64,000 nt of DNA. Source: Devosia sp. SL43 (GTDB lineage: Bacteria > Pseudomonadota > Alphaproteobacteria > Rhizobiales > Devosiaceae). Positions within the stretch are counted from its first letter, which is position 1, and each line of letters opens with the position of its first letter. The stretch lies in contig NZ_CP063401.1 in the NCBI RefSeq assembly GCF_021729885.1, positions 3,712,501-3,776,500 on the forward strand, given 5' to 3'. Made by a program: the position numbers and the translations under genes. The notes under the pieces were generated by a model. It had not been told where the DNA came from and made no database searches. It saw nothing but the letters and a program-made list of their open reading frames with translations. Positions 52,881 through 61,351 of this stretch are shown one piece after another.

Positions 52881-53701
52881 GGCAAAGAATCTCCTTGTGG
52901 CGCCGGGTCGTCCTGGCTGAGGCCCAAGGGAATGACCGGGTCGTCCCGGTCGGGGGCAAAAATGGAAGGCTCACCGGCAATGCGCGGCGGCCAGATATCG
53001 ATGTCGCGGCTGAGCAGCGCTCCATAGCGCTCGCGCTCCTCCGGCCGGTCGCGCGGGCGCTCGAAGGCGATGACGCGGGTGCCGAGGGTAAAGGCTTCGC
53101 GCATGTCGTGGGTGACCATGACCACGGTCAGTTCGGTCTCGTGCCACAGGCGCTTCATCAGCACGTGGATTTCGGCGCGGATGCCCGGATCGAGCGCCCC
53201 GAACGGCTCGTCGAGCAGCAGCACCTTCGGCTTCATGATCAGCGCCTGGGCGAGGGCCAGACGCTGCTGCATGCCGCCGGAGAGCTGGGCGGGGTATTTG
53301 GTCTCGGACCCCGCGAGGCCGACCTCGGCGATGAGTTGCATGGCCTCATCGACCGCATTGCGGCGGGCGGCGCCGAATAGCCGCGCGGCGACGGGGCTCT
53401 TGAACTCCTTGCCGAGCAGCACATTGCCCAGGACGGTCAAATGCGGGAACACCGAATAGCGCTGGAACACCACGCCGCGATCAGGGCCCGGCTCGGCGAT
53501 GAGCGGCACGCCATCCATGGTGATGGTGCCCTGCGTCGGCGCTTCTTCGCCCAGCAGCATCTTGAGGAAGGTGGTCTTGCCGCAGCCGGAGGGGCCGACC
53601 AGGGCCACGAAGGCACGTGAGGCAATGGTCAGGCTGATTTTCTCGAGGACGATCTGGTCGCCGTACTCTTTCCAGACCTTGTCGAAGACGATGGTGCTCA
53701 T
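52877..53701 (-). CDS. ABC transporter ATP-binding protein (guanidine importer)
   Basis: The 274-aa protein has Walker A GPSGCGKTTFLKML, signature LSGGMQQRLALAQAL, Walker B KVLLLDEPFGALD and switch TVVMVTHDMREA. It belongs to the nitrate/taurine (NrtD/SsuB-like) group. It overlaps both neighbours (1 bp with the permease, 4 bp with UAAP1), so the transporter and enzymes are made together. The substrate guanidine is inferred from the riboswitch. Confidence 0.93.
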   Translation of the reverse strand: MSTIVFDKVWKEYGDQIVLEKISLTIASRAFVALVGPSGCGKTTFLKMLLGEEAPTQGTITMDGVPLIAEPGPDRGVVFQRYSVFPHLTVLGNVLLGKEFKSPVAARLFGAARRNAVDEAMQLIAEVGLAGSETKYPAQLSGGMQQRLALAQALIMKPKVLLLDEPFGALDPGIRAEIHVLMKRLWHETELTVVMVTHDMREAFTLGTRVIAFERPRDRPEERERYGALLSRDIDIWPPRIAGEPSIFAPDRDDPVIPLGLSQDDPAPQGDSLP

Positions 53702-54516
53702 CAGCGCGCCCCCAGATTGGACCAGGGGAAGACCGAGATGCGCAGGCGATCGAGGGCGAAGTTCGTCAGCACGGCGAGCAGCGTGATCCAGGCCACATAG
53801 GGGAAGATCACGTCCATCGACAGGTAACGGCGGACGAGGAAGATGCGGTAGCCGAGGCCGCTATCGGCTGAAATGGCCTCGGCGGCGATGAGGAACAGCC
53901 ACGCGGGGCCCAGTTGCAGCCGCAGGCAGGTGATGAGGCGCGGCAGGATTTGTGGCAGCACCACGCGCAAAGCAATCTGCCAGGAGGAGCCGCCCAGCGT
54001 TTCCGCCTTGGTGATCTGCTCCTTGGGCAGTTCGATGACGCGCAAAGCCAGGTCGCGGATCATCGCGGGGGCGACACCGATGACGATGAGGGTGATCTTG
54101 GCGGTCTCGCCGAGGCCGAGCACGATGAAGAGGATGGGCAGCAGCGCCAGCGGCGGCACCATGGAGATGGTGGCGATGAACGGCGCCAGCAGCGCGCGGA
54201 CGTAGGGCAGCATGCCTACCACCATGCCGAAGACGAGGGCGATTAGGGTGGAAATGCCGAGCGCGGAGAACAGGCGGGCCGCGCTGGCGCCGGTGTCAGA
54301 CCACAGGATGTATTCGCCGGTGCGCTGGTCGGGGATGAAGGCCATGCGGTTGACGGCATCGACCATGCTCTGCAGCGCCGGCAGCAGCTTGTCGCTGGGG
54401 TTTTCCGCCAGCCGCGCCGCCGAGCCGACGCCATAGGCGATGACCAGCAGCACGAACGGGGCGAGCATCAGGGCCGTGGTGACGGCCGGAGATGGTTTGG
54501 TGTTGATCCAGCGCAT
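53701..54516 (-). CDS. ABC transporter permease (guanidine importer)
   Basis: The 271-aa protein has six membrane helices and the binding-protein-dependent permease motif, here EQITKAETLGGSSWQIALRV followed by VVLPQILPRLI, which contacts the ATPase. It is of the taurine/nitrate permease type. It lies between the binding protein and the ATPase genes. Confidence 0.92.
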   Translation of the reverse strand: MRWINTKPSPAVTTALMLAPFVLLVIAYGVGSAARLAENPSDKLLPALQSMVDAVNRMAFIPDQRTGEYILWSDTGASAARLFSALGISTLIALVFGMVVGMLPYVRALLAPFIATISMVPPLALLPILFIVLGLGETAKITLIVIGVAPAMIRDLALRVIELPKEQITKAETLGGSSWQIALRVVLPQILPRLITCLRLQLGPAWLFLIAAEAISADSGLGYRIFLVRRYLSMDVIFPYVAWITLLAVLTNFALDRLRISVFPWSNLGAR

Positions 54517-54566
54517 GGATGGAGCTCCGCGAACGGGGCCGGCGGCGAGCCGCCGGCCAGTGGGCG

Positions 54567-55640
54567 TTACAGAGCGCCGTCGGCGGCCAGCTGCATGTAT
54601 TCCGCGGTAAACCGCAGCTTCACGTTGGCGCTGTCGCCCAGCACCGTGCCGTCGGGCAGTTCGATGCCGATGATATCGGCCGAAGGCGCGCCGGAACCGA
54701 GCAGGCCCTTGTCGAAGAGGAAGGTGCGGACCTTGTCCATGGTGGTGCTGAGGTCTGGCGAGGTGGTGAAGGCCACCGCTTCCGCCGGGGTCGGGAACAG
54801 CTTGGTAGCGGCGAGCTGGGCTTCGAAGCCGGCCTGGTCGGTGCCGGAGGCGACGCCCATGGCTTCGCGGGCCGCAGCGCCTTCTGGCGTATCGGATGTC
54901 ATGACGGCCATCGTGTCATACCAGATGCCGGCCAGCGCCTTGCCGAAGTCCGGATTGGCTTCGAGCACTTCGGTATTGGCCACCATCATATCGATGATTT
55001 CGCCGGGGATCTGAGCGCTGTCGAAGGCCTTGGTGGCGTCGGGGAGAGCCAGGATTTCCGAGACCATCGGGTTCCAGGTGACCATGGCGGTGACGTCGGC
55101 GGTCTGGAACGCGCCGACCATATCGGGGTCGGAGGTGTTGATCACGTTGACGTCGCGCTCGGTCATGCCGACGCTTTCGAGCGCCCGTGCCAGCAGGTAG
55201 TGGCTGACGGAGAATTCGACGAGGTTGACGTTCTGCCCCTTGATCGAGGCCAGATCGCCCGCGCCCTTGAGGATCACGGCGTCATTGCCGGCCGAGAAAT
55301 CGCCGATGATGACGGCGGTGGTGTCGACGCCACCGGCGGCGGGGATGGAGAGGCCATCCATGTTGGTCAGCGTCACCGCGTCATAGGCGCCGGCGGTGTA
55401 TTGGTTCATCGACTCGACGTAGTCGTTGAACTGGGTGACCTCGATGGTGATGCCATACTGGTCGGCCCACTTCTTAACGATGCCAGCGTCGGCGGCATAG
55501 CCCCAGGGCATCCAGCCGACATAGATGGACCAGGCCACCTTGAAGTCGGTCTTGGCCTGCGCCAAAGCGAGACTTGAGGTGCCCGTGGCCAACGCCAGCG
55601 ACATGGCGGTGAGTGCTGCGAATTTGGTCAGAAACGTCAT
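54567..55640 (-). CDS. ABC transporter substrate-binding protein (guanidine importer)
   Basis: The 357-aa protein has a signal peptide (KFAALTAMSLALATGTSSLALA, with cleavage near AQA-KTD) and a TauA/SsuA/NrtA-like fold: VGWMPWGYAADAGIVKKWAD, VTQFNDYVESMNQYTAGAYD, NLVEFSVSHYLLARAL and VTAMVTWNPMVSEI. It is the first gene of the operon, 26 bp after the riboswitch terminator's T-run. AAAGGGGAA precedes the ATG at 55640. A Trp- and Asp-rich binding region would suit a planar cation, but that is inference. Confidence 0.9.
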   Translation of the reverse strand: MTFLTKFAALTAMSLALATGTSSLALAQAKTDFKVAWSIYVGWMPWGYAADAGIVKKWADQYGITIEVTQFNDYVESMNQYTAGAYDAVTLTNMDGLSIPAAGGVDTTAVIIGDFSAGNDAVILKGAGDLASIKGQNVNLVEFSVSHYLLARALESVGMTERDVNVINTSDPDMVGAFQTADVTAMVTWNPMVSEILALPDATKAFDSAQIPGEIIDMMVANTEVLEANPDFGKALAGIWYDTMAVMTSDTPEGAAAREAMGVASGTDQAGFEAQLAATKLFPTPAEAVAFTTSPDLSTTMDKVRTFLFDKGLLGSGAPSADIIGIELPDGTVLGDSANVKLRFTAEYMQLAADGAL

Positions 55641-55665
55641 CTCAATTCCCCTTTGCGTCATTCAC

Positions 55666-55703
55666 AAAAAGGGATTGGGCAGAAACCATCGCGCCAATCC
55701 CTT
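55666..55703 (-). terminator. riboswitch-controlled intrinsic terminator
   Basis: On the minus strand AAGGGATTGG, an 18-nt spacer region and CCAATCCCTT with three more T bases form a 10-bp hairpin plus T-run directly downstream of the guanidine-I aptamer and upstream of the SBP gene. Guanidine binding would be expected to prevent its formation, so the switch works by transcription attenuation. Confidence 0.85.
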
Positions 55704-55707
55704 GGCT

Positions 55708-55820
55708 ATCGAGGTCTCCCGGGCTTTTGTCCCGCCGTGCGTCCGGCCGGATGTCTCCCGCCCGGTGGTAGCTCTCGGACCAGACGCGCCACGCGGCGCC
55801 GGAACCCTAGCCCCTTACTC
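55708..55820 (-). promoter_or_regulatory. guanidine-I riboswitch (ykkC RNA, subtype 1)
   Basis: Read on the minus strand, the RNA carries the three most conserved ykkC blocks in order: GGGGCTAGGGTTCCGG, then TCTGGTCCGAGAGC, then GGCGGGACAAAAGCCCGGG with AGAC following. GC-rich helices join them, as in the known aptamer. The ligand is free guanidinium. It lies 68 bp before the SBP start codon, is followed by a terminator, and is preceded within a few bases by a sigma-54 promoter. This is the main evidence that the operon handles guanidine. Confidence 0.96.
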
Positions 55821-55831
55821 GGCCTTTACAG

Positions 55832-55847
55832 AGCAAATCACGTGCCA
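55832..55847 (-). promoter_or_regulatory. sigma-54 promoter of the guanidine operon
   Basis: The minus strand reads TGGCACGTGATTTGCT, an exact fit to the -24/-12 consensus TGGCACG-N4-TTGCW, with GG and GC separated by 10 bases. Transcription should start ~12 nt past the GC, near 55821, which is the 5' edge of the guanidine-I aptamer. This agreement between two independent signals makes the call strong. It implies RpoN plus an enhancer-binding activator such as NtrC. Confidence 0.85.
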
Positions 55848-56255
55848 ATTGGGATCGCTTTTAAAATCAACGAGTTAGGTTGATATCGGCAAATTTGGCA
55901 TGCGCAATTTGTGGGCGCGCTACTGAGTCACTGATGATTTTTTAGGCGAACCTGCGAATCTGCTTGCGTCGCTCGCTCCGGACAAAACCGCTGCAAACCG
56001 GCGTTTTAGGGCGAGTATTGACGTCCCTTGAGAGCGAATGACACTCGAAACAGTGGATTGAGGTGAGCTGGGAGCGACCGTCGACGATCGTTGTATGCAA
56101 TCCATGACTGATTGCCTAACTAAAGTGCATATTGGCAATGGTGGTGCAGATTTTGAGCAAGCCTGCTCGGTTCATTTGAATCCAGCCCAACCCGGTCTGT
56201 TGTTAACAGTTTGTTATCAAAGGACATTTCCGCAGACCCTTCCGCCGCCTCACAC
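55848..56255. other. control region between the two divergent nitrogen operons
   Basis: The ~408 bp between the two sigma-54 promoters hold no convincing gene and are less GC-rich than the surroundings. It has room for upstream activator sites for both sides. Visible candidates are an inverted repeat at 56097-56115 and TGGTGCA (56142-56148), equal to one half of the NtrC consensus, ~108 bp upstream of the rightward promoter. Confidence 0.5.
56097..56115. promoter_or_regulatory. inverted repeat, possible activator or repressor site
   Basis: GCAATC-N7-GATTGC is a perfect 6-bp dyad with 19 bp overall. It stands ~140 bp upstream of the rightward sigma-54 promoter and ~250 bp upstream of the leftward one, normal distances for enhancer sites. 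The factor is unknown. Confidence 0.4.
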
Positions 56256-56271
56256 TGGCATGTGCCTTGCA
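56256..56271 (+). promoter_or_regulatory. sigma-54 promoter of the BMP-transporter/amidohydrolase operon
   Basis: TGGCATGTGCCTTGCA fits the -24/-12 pattern TGGCAYG-N4-TTGCW, with GG (56257-56258) and GC (56269-56270) 10 bases apart. The start of transcription should be near 56282, giving a ~45-nt leader before the ATG at 56327. Together with the leftward promoter it puts both operons under RpoN. Confidence 0.8.
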
Positions 56272-56326
56272 TCGTATTTCCCGACGCCGCCAGGAAGGCG
56301 CGTTTCTCGGTGCAGGGAGCTCGTCA

Positions 56327-57430
56327 ATGTCGCTTATCAATCTTTCCCGCCGCTCAGTGCTGAAGGCCGGCGCCGCCGGCCTGGCCGCTGCGGCGCTACC
56401 CATGGGCCTGGCCCGGGCGCAATCCCCCATCGTGCTGGGCGCCGTCTATGTCGGCCCGCGCGATGACTTCGGCTGGAACCAGGCACATGCCACAGCCATG
56501 GAAATTCTCAAGACCGTGCCCGGCGTGACCGTCATCGAGGAAGAGAACGTTCCAGAGACCGATGCCGTCAGCCAGTCGATGGAATCGATGATCAACCTCG
56601 ATGGGGCCAACCTGATCCTGGCCACCTCCTTCGGTTACTACAGCCCGTTCGTCGTCGAACTGGCCAAGAAATATCCCGATGTGCAGTTCCGCCATGCGGC
56701 GCCGCTGTGGAAGGAAGGCGACCCGACCAATGCGGGCTCCTATTTCTGCTACCTCAACCAGGGTCACTATGTGGACGGCGTCGCCGCCGGTCTTTCGAGC
56801 CCGACCGGCAAGCTCGGCTTCGTTGCCGCCAAGCCGATCCCGTCGGTGCTGTCCAACATCAACTCGTTCCTGCTCGGCGCCAAGAAGACCAACCCGAACG
56901 CGACGGTCCAGGTGATCTTCACCGGCGAGTGGTCGATGCCAGTCCGCGAGGCCGAAGCCACCAATGCGCTGATCGATGCCGGTTGCGACGTCATCACTTG
57001 CCATGTCGATGGTCCCAAGGTGGTGGTGGAAACGGCCGAAGGTCGCGGCGTCAAGACTTGCGGGCATAATGCCAGCCAGGCGCCGCTCGCCCCGAACGGC
57101 TTCATCACTGGCGCCGAATACAAGTGGTCGACCATCTACGCCATGTATGCCGACCTCCTCGCCAAGGGTGAGCCGCTGCCGAACTTCGTGGCCGGCGGCT
57201 ATCACAATGACATGCTGCAGAACACGCCCTATGGCGCGGGCGCCACGCCCGAAGCCATCACGGCGGCCGATGCGGCGATTGCCGACCTCAAGGCGGGCAA
57301 GCCGATCTATGTCGGCCCGCTCAAGGACAATGCCGGCAATGTCGTCATCGAAGGCGAGATGGACAACTATGATCCGGTGCTCGACGGCATGAACTACCTG
57401 CTCGAAGGCGTGGTCGGGTCCATTACCTGA
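56327..57430 (+). CDS. BMP family ABC transporter substrate-binding protein
   Basis: The 367-aa protein has a Tat-like signal (SRRSVLKAGAAGLAAAALPM, cleaved after ARA). The basic-membrane-protein fold of nucleoside/purine-type importers follows: GAVYVGPRDDFGWNQAHA, ILATSFGYYSPFVVELAKKY, GHYVDGVAAGLSS and ITGAEYKWSTIYAMYADLL. A twin-arginine pair suggests export in folded form. The ligand is unknown. The operon context suggests a small amide, biuret-like compound or nucleobase. GGGAGC precedes the ATG. Confidence 0.92.
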   Translation: MSLINLSRRSVLKAGAAGLAAAALPMGLARAQSPIVLGAVYVGPRDDFGWNQAHATAMEILKTVPGVTVIEEENVPETDAVSQSMESMINLDGANLILATSFGYYSPFVVELAKKYPDVQFRHAAPLWKEGDPTNAGSYFCYLNQGHYVDGVAAGLSSPTGKLGFVAAKPIPSVLSNINSFLLGAKKTNPNATVQVIFTGEWSMPVREAEATNALIDAGCDVITCHVDGPKVVVETAEGRGVKTCGHNASQAPLAPNGFITGAEYKWSTIYAMYADLLAKGEPLPNFVAGGYHNDMLQNTPYGAGATPEAITAADAAIADLKAGKPIYVGPLKDNAGNVVIEGEMDNYDPVLDGMNYLLEGVVGSIT

Positions 57431-57451
57431 TCGAAGTCTGGCGCAAGCTGG

Positions 57452-57560
57452 CCCCCACCTAACCTCCCCCTGAAGGGGGAGGGACAGATCGGGGCCAGCC
57501 AGGAATCGCGCCACGTCAACCGAACGGTTCCTCCCCCTTCAGGGGGAGGCTAGGTGGGGG
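57452..57560. repeat. 109-bp palindromic element inside the operon
   Basis: The arms CCCCCACCTAACCTCCCCCT (57452-57471) and its inverse at 57541-57560 match at 19 of 20 positions. Each arm continues into its own hairpin, CCTCCCCCT-GA-AGGGGGAGG type. The build is like the 5413-5555 element but the sequence differs. It fills the gap between the binding-protein gene and the first permease gene and may reduce read-through, giving more binding protein than permease. Confidence 0.8.
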
Positions 57561-57575
57561 TTACGGAGCAAGCCC

Positions 57576-58685
57576 ATGAGCGCAGAAACAGCCGGACCGA
57601 TTCCAACCTCCCGCACGCCCAACGTGCGCACCCTCAAGCTGGCCGAGGCGGTGTTCGTGCCGGTCTTGGCGCTGGTCGCTTCCTTCCTGATCTTCTCGCT
57701 GTTTCTTCTCATCATCGGCAAATCGCCGATCGATTTCTTTTCGCTGGTCTGGACCGGCGGCTTCGGCTCAAGCTTCTCTCTCCAGCAGAGCATGCAGCGC
57801 GCCGCGCCGCTCATTCTCACGGCCCTGGCCTTTGCCATTCCCGCCCGTATCGGCCTGACCATGATTGGCGCCGAGGGGGCGCTGGTGCTGGGTGGCTTTG
57901 CGGCGGCGGCCGTCGCCATTCCGCTGGTGACTGGCGGATCGCCGGTCTGGATGGCGTGGCTGTTCATGGCCCTCGCGGCGATGGCGGTGGGTGGCGTCTG
58001 GATCGGCCTTGCCGGTTGGCTGCGCCACTATCGCGGCGTCAACGAGACCATCTCGTCGCTGCTGCTGAGCTATATCGCCATCGCCATCATGAACTTCTTC
58101 GTCGAGGGGGCGCTGCGCGACCCTGCCTCGGCCAACAAGCCATCGACGATGCCGATCGGCGATGCCTATCGCGTCGGCGCCATTCCGGGCACCGACGTGC
58201 ATTGGGGCTTCGCTGCGGGCGTGGTGCTGGCCATCATCCTCTTCATCCTGATGTCGCGCACCACCTTTGGGTTTGCCGCGCGCATGACTGGCGGCAATGT
58301 CCGTGCTGCCAAGGCGCAGGGACTGCCGGTGGGTTTCCTGATGGTCAGCTGCTGCGCCATCGCCGGCTGCTGCGCCGGGCTCGCCGGCTTCTTCGAAGTG
58401 GCCGCCATCCACGGCCAGGCCAATGCGTCGCTGGTTGCCGGCTACGGTTTCACCGGCATCCTTGTCGCCTTCCTCTCCCGCCATAATCCGCTGACCATCG
58501 TGCCGGTCGCCATCATCTTCGGCGCCATCGCGGCGGCAGGTGGCTTGATCCAGCGCCGCATGGGTATGCCGGACGCTACGGTTCTGGTGCTGCAGGGCAT
58601 CATCTTCGTGGTGCTGCTGGCCAGCGACACACTCTATGGCCGCATCAAGTTCTTCCAGCCCGAAGCTCGTGGAGACCGCACCTGA
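57576..58685 (+). CDS. ABC transporter permease (BMP type, first subunit)
   Basis: The 369-aa protein has about nine to ten membrane helices and is of the sugar/nucleoside permease group (BPD_transp_2): GLTMIGAEGALVLGGFAAAA, GGVWIGLAGWLRHYRGVNET, ISSLLLSYIAIAIMNFF and GFTGILVAFLSRHNPL. It overlaps the second permease by one base. It pairs with that subunit and the double ATPase at 61348. Confidence 0.92.
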   Translation: MSAETAGPIPTSRTPNVRTLKLAEAVFVPVLALVASFLIFSLFLLIIGKSPIDFFSLVWTGGFGSSFSLQQSMQRAAPLILTALAFAIPARIGLTMIGAEGALVLGGFAAAAVAIPLVTGGSPVWMAWLFMALAAMAVGGVWIGLAGWLRHYRGVNETISSLLLSYIAIAIMNFFVEGALRDPASANKPSTMPIGDAYRVGAIPGTDVHWGFAAGVVLAIILFILMSRTTFGFAARMTGGNVRAAKAQGLPVGFLMVSCCAIAGCCAGLAGFFEVAAIHGQANASLVAGYGFTGILVAFLSRHNPLTIVPVAIIFGAIAAAGGLIQRRMGMPDATVLVLQGIIFVVLLASDTLYGRIKFFQPEARGDRT

Positions 58686-59602
58686 TGGAAAGCGCCTTCC
58701 TCACCGTCCTCATCGCCATGCTGGGCGGCGCCATCCGCGTCTCGACCCCGTTTATGTTCGTCGCCTTGGGCGAATGCCTCACCGAGAAATCCGGCCGCAT
58801 CAATCTGGGGCTCGAGGGCAATCTGGTGCTGGGCGCCATGGTCGCCTATGCCATCAGCTTCCACACCGGCAACCCCTGGATCGGCGTACTCGCTGCCGGT
58901 GGCTCCGGCCTGATCCTGGGCGCGCTGCACGGCTATATCTGCAAGCTGCCCAAGGTGAACGACATCGCCGTCGGCATCGCCATCATGAGCTTTGGCACCG
59001 GCGTCGCCTTCTTCTTCGGCAAGCCTTATATCCAGCCTTCGGCGCCACGGCTCGACGCCATTCACCTCGGCGACTGGACCGGCAATCCGGCGTTGGCGCA
59101 GGCGCTGCAGGTCAACCCGCTGTGGTTCGTCGGCATTATCCTCGCCTTCGCCATGAGCTGGGCCTTTGCTAATACCCGCTGGGGCCTGATCGTCCGCATG
59201 ACTGGCGACAGCGCCGCCTCGGCCAAGGCCATGGGCGTTTCGGTCGACTGGGTCCGCTTCCTCGCCACCGCAGCAGGCGGCTTCCTCGCCGGTATCGGCG
59301 GAGCCTTCCTGTCGCTCTACTATCCCGGTTCGTGGAACCAGGGGCTGAGCTCGGGGCAGGGCCTAATGGCCGTGGCTCTGGTGATCTTCGCCCGCTGGGA
59401 CCCGGTGCGCTGCATCTGGGCGGCCTTGCTGTTCGGCGCGGCCGGTGCCATCGGGCCATCGCTGCAGTCGGTGGGCATTTCGCAGGGCTACTACTTCTTC
59501 AATGCCGCCCCCTACATCCTCACGCTCTTCATCATGATCGCCTCGGCTCGGAGCAAAGGCGCAGCACGAGAAGTGCCGGGCGAACTCTCGATCACCAAAT
59601 AG
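58685..59602 (+). CDS. ABC transporter permease (BMP type, second subunit)
   Basis: The 305-aa protein has about eight to nine membrane helices and the family blocks GRINLGLEGNLVLGAMVAYA, VNDIAVGIAIMSFGTGVAFF and GGFLAGIGGAFLSLYYPGSW. It matches the YufQ/NupQ-like second permease of BMP systems. It starts on the last base of the first permease gene and is followed by the amidase after 10 bp. Confidence 0.92.
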   Translation: MESAFLTVLIAMLGGAIRVSTPFMFVALGECLTEKSGRINLGLEGNLVLGAMVAYAISFHTGNPWIGVLAAGGSGLILGALHGYICKLPKVNDIAVGIAIMSFGTGVAFFFGKPYIQPSAPRLDAIHLGDWTGNPALAQALQVNPLWFVGIILAFAMSWAFANTRWGLIVRMTGDSAASAKAMGVSVDWVRFLATAAGGFLAGIGGAFLSLYYPGSWNQGLSSGQGLMAVALVIFARWDPVRCIWAALLFGAAGAIGPSLQSVGISQGYYFFNAAPYILTLFIMIASARSKGAAREVPGELSITK

Positions 59603-59612
59603 GAGCGCTGCC

Positions 59613-60629
59613 ATGTCGGGCCTGGGCGGATTGAACAAATCGGACAATGGCGTGGTCATCGGCCTGGTGCAGCTCAAGCTGCCTGTGGTCAAGACGCAGA
59701 TGGACCTGGCGCTGCAAACCGCGCGCATCGTCGAATTGGTCGGCAAGGCGCGGCGCAACCTGGGCACCATGGACCTGGTGGTCTTCCCCGAATACGCGCT
59801 GCATGGCCTGTCGATGGATACCAATCCGGCCATCATGTGCACCATGGACGGGCCGGAAGTCGCCGCCTTCAAGCGTGCCTGCAAGGACAACAATATCTGG
59901 GGCTGCTTCTCCATCATGGAGGCCAATCCCGGCGGCAATCCCTACAATGTCGGTATCATCATCGACAATTTCGGCCAGGTGCAGCTCTACTATCGCAAGC
60001 TCCATCCCTGGGTGCCGGTCGAGCCGTGGGAGCCCGGCGATCTTGGTATTCCGGTGATCTGGGGACCCAAGGGCTGCCGGCTCAGCCTCATCATCTGCCA
60101 CGATGGCATGTTCCCCGAAATGGCGCGCGAGGCGGCCTATAAGGGCGCAGAGATTATGCTGCGCACCGCCGGCTATACCGCGCCGATCCGCGAAGCCTGG
60201 CGCTTCACCAACCAGTCCAATTCGTTCTGCAACCTCATGGTCACCGCCAATGTTTGCATGTGCGGATCGGATGGCACCTTCGACTCCATGGGCGAGGCCA
60301 TGATCGTCAATTTCGACGGGTCCATCATCGCCGAGGGCGTCACCGGGCGCGCCGACGAGATCATCACCGCCGAGGTGCGGCCGGATCTGGTGCGCGAAGC
60401 GCGGGCCAATTGGGGTGTCGAGAACAATATCTACCAGCTCGGCCACCGCGGCTTCACCGCCGTCGATGGCGGCGCGCAGGACGCGCCCTATTCCTACATG
60501 CACGACCTGGTCAACGGCCGCTATCGTCTGCCGTGGGAAGACACGATCAGGGTCAAGGACGGCACCCCGTCCGGATTTGCCAAACCACAACGCCGCTTTG
60601 GCGAGAAGTTCTCGGAGGCCGCCGAATGA
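59613..60629 (+). CDS. amiF: formamidase (AmiF-type nitrilase-superfamily amidase)
   Basis: The 338-aa protein resembles AmiF along its length. It has the nitrilase triad: Glu60 in [10 protein letters not shown], Lys129 in YYRKLHPW and Cys162 in [34 protein letters not shown] and the [12 protein letters not shown] tail are also AmiF-like. Known enzymes split formamide to formate and ammonia. In this setting it might act on another formyl amide such as an N-formyl carbamoyl compound (inference). It is coupled to the next gene by ATGA. Confidence 0.88.
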   Translation: MSGLGGLNKSDNGVVIGLVQLKLPVVKTQMDLALQTARIVELVGKARRNLGTMDLVVFPEYALHGLSMDTNPAIMCTMDGPEVAAFKRACKDNNIWGCFSIMEANPGGNPYNVGIIIDNFGQVQLYYRKLHPWVPVEPWEPGDLGIPVIWGPKGCRLSLIICHDGMFPEMAREAAYKGAEIMLRTAGYTAPIREAWRFTNQSNSFCNLMVTANVCMCGSDGTFDSMGEAMIVNFDGSIIAEGVTGRADEIITAEVRPDLVREARANWGVENNIYQLGHRGFTAVDGGAQDAPYSYMHDLVNGRYRLPWEDTIRVKDGTPSGFAKPQRRFGEKFSEAAE

Positions 60630-61351
60630 CCCTGGTAGATGAACGCATCAACGACGCCATGGTGCCCGGCGGTTCGACCATTGCAAGCGCCGATCCCTAT
60701 CCCTGGCCGTTCGACGGCAATTGGGGGCCGCACAATACCGCCCTCATCGTCATCGACATGCAGGTCGATTTCTGCGCGCCCGGCGGCTATGTCGACAGCA
60801 TGGGCTATGACATTGGCCTGACCCGCGCACCGATCGGGCCGATCCAGGCGGTGCTGTCAGGCATGCGGGCCAAGGGCTACACCATCATCCACACCCGCGA
60901 GGGCCATAAGCCCGACCTTTCGGACCTTCCCGCCAACAAGCGGTGGCGCAGCCAACGCATCGGCGCCGGCATCGGCGACCAGGGGCCCTGCGGGCGCATC
61001 CTGGTGCGCGGCGAACCGGGCTGGGAAATTATCCCCGAACTGCAGCCTTTGGCTGGCGAGCAGATCATCGACAAGCCCGGCAAGGGCACCTTCATCGCGA
61101 CCGATTTCGAACTGGTGCTGCGCATGAAGAATATCCGCAACCTGATCTTCACCGGCGTCACCACCGATGTCTGCGTCCACACCACCATGCGCGACGCCAA
61201 TGACCGCGGCTATGAATGCCTGCTGCTGGAGGATTGCTGCGCCGCCACCAAGGTGGAGAACCACCTGGCCGCCATCGATATGATCAAGATGCAGGGCGGC
61301 GTGTTCGGGGCGGTGAGCAACTCTACGGACCTCTTGGCGGTGTTGCCATGA
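60626..61351 (+). CDS. biuH: biuret hydrolase-like cysteine hydrolase (isochorismatase-like family)
   Basis: The 241-aa protein has the Asp-Lys-Cys triad of isochorismatase-like hydrolases: Asp44 in [11 protein letters not shown], Lys150 in [10 protein letters not shown] and Cys183 in [17 protein letters not shown]. Its sequence is close, as far as I recall it, to Rhizobium biuret hydrolase BiuH, including [10 protein letters not shown] near the N-terminus, [18 protein letters not shown] and [13 protein letters not shown]. BiuH turns biuret into allophanate and ammonia, and allophanate hydrolase is encoded in the divergent operon. Triuret or guanylurea are other possible substrates. Overlaps of 4 bp exist at both ends. 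Confidence 0.85.
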   Translation: MTLVDERINDAMVPGGSTIASADPYPWPFDGNWGPHNTALIVIDMQVDFCAPGGYVDSMGYDIGLTRAPIGPIQAVLSGMRAKGYTIIHTREGHKPDLSDLPANKRWRSQRIGAGIGDQGPCGRILVRGEPGWEIIPELQPLAGEQIIDKPGKGTFIATDFELVLRMKNIRNLIFTGVTTDVCVHTTMRDANDRGYECLLLEDCCAATKVENHLAAIDMIKMQGGVFGAVSNSTDLLAVLP

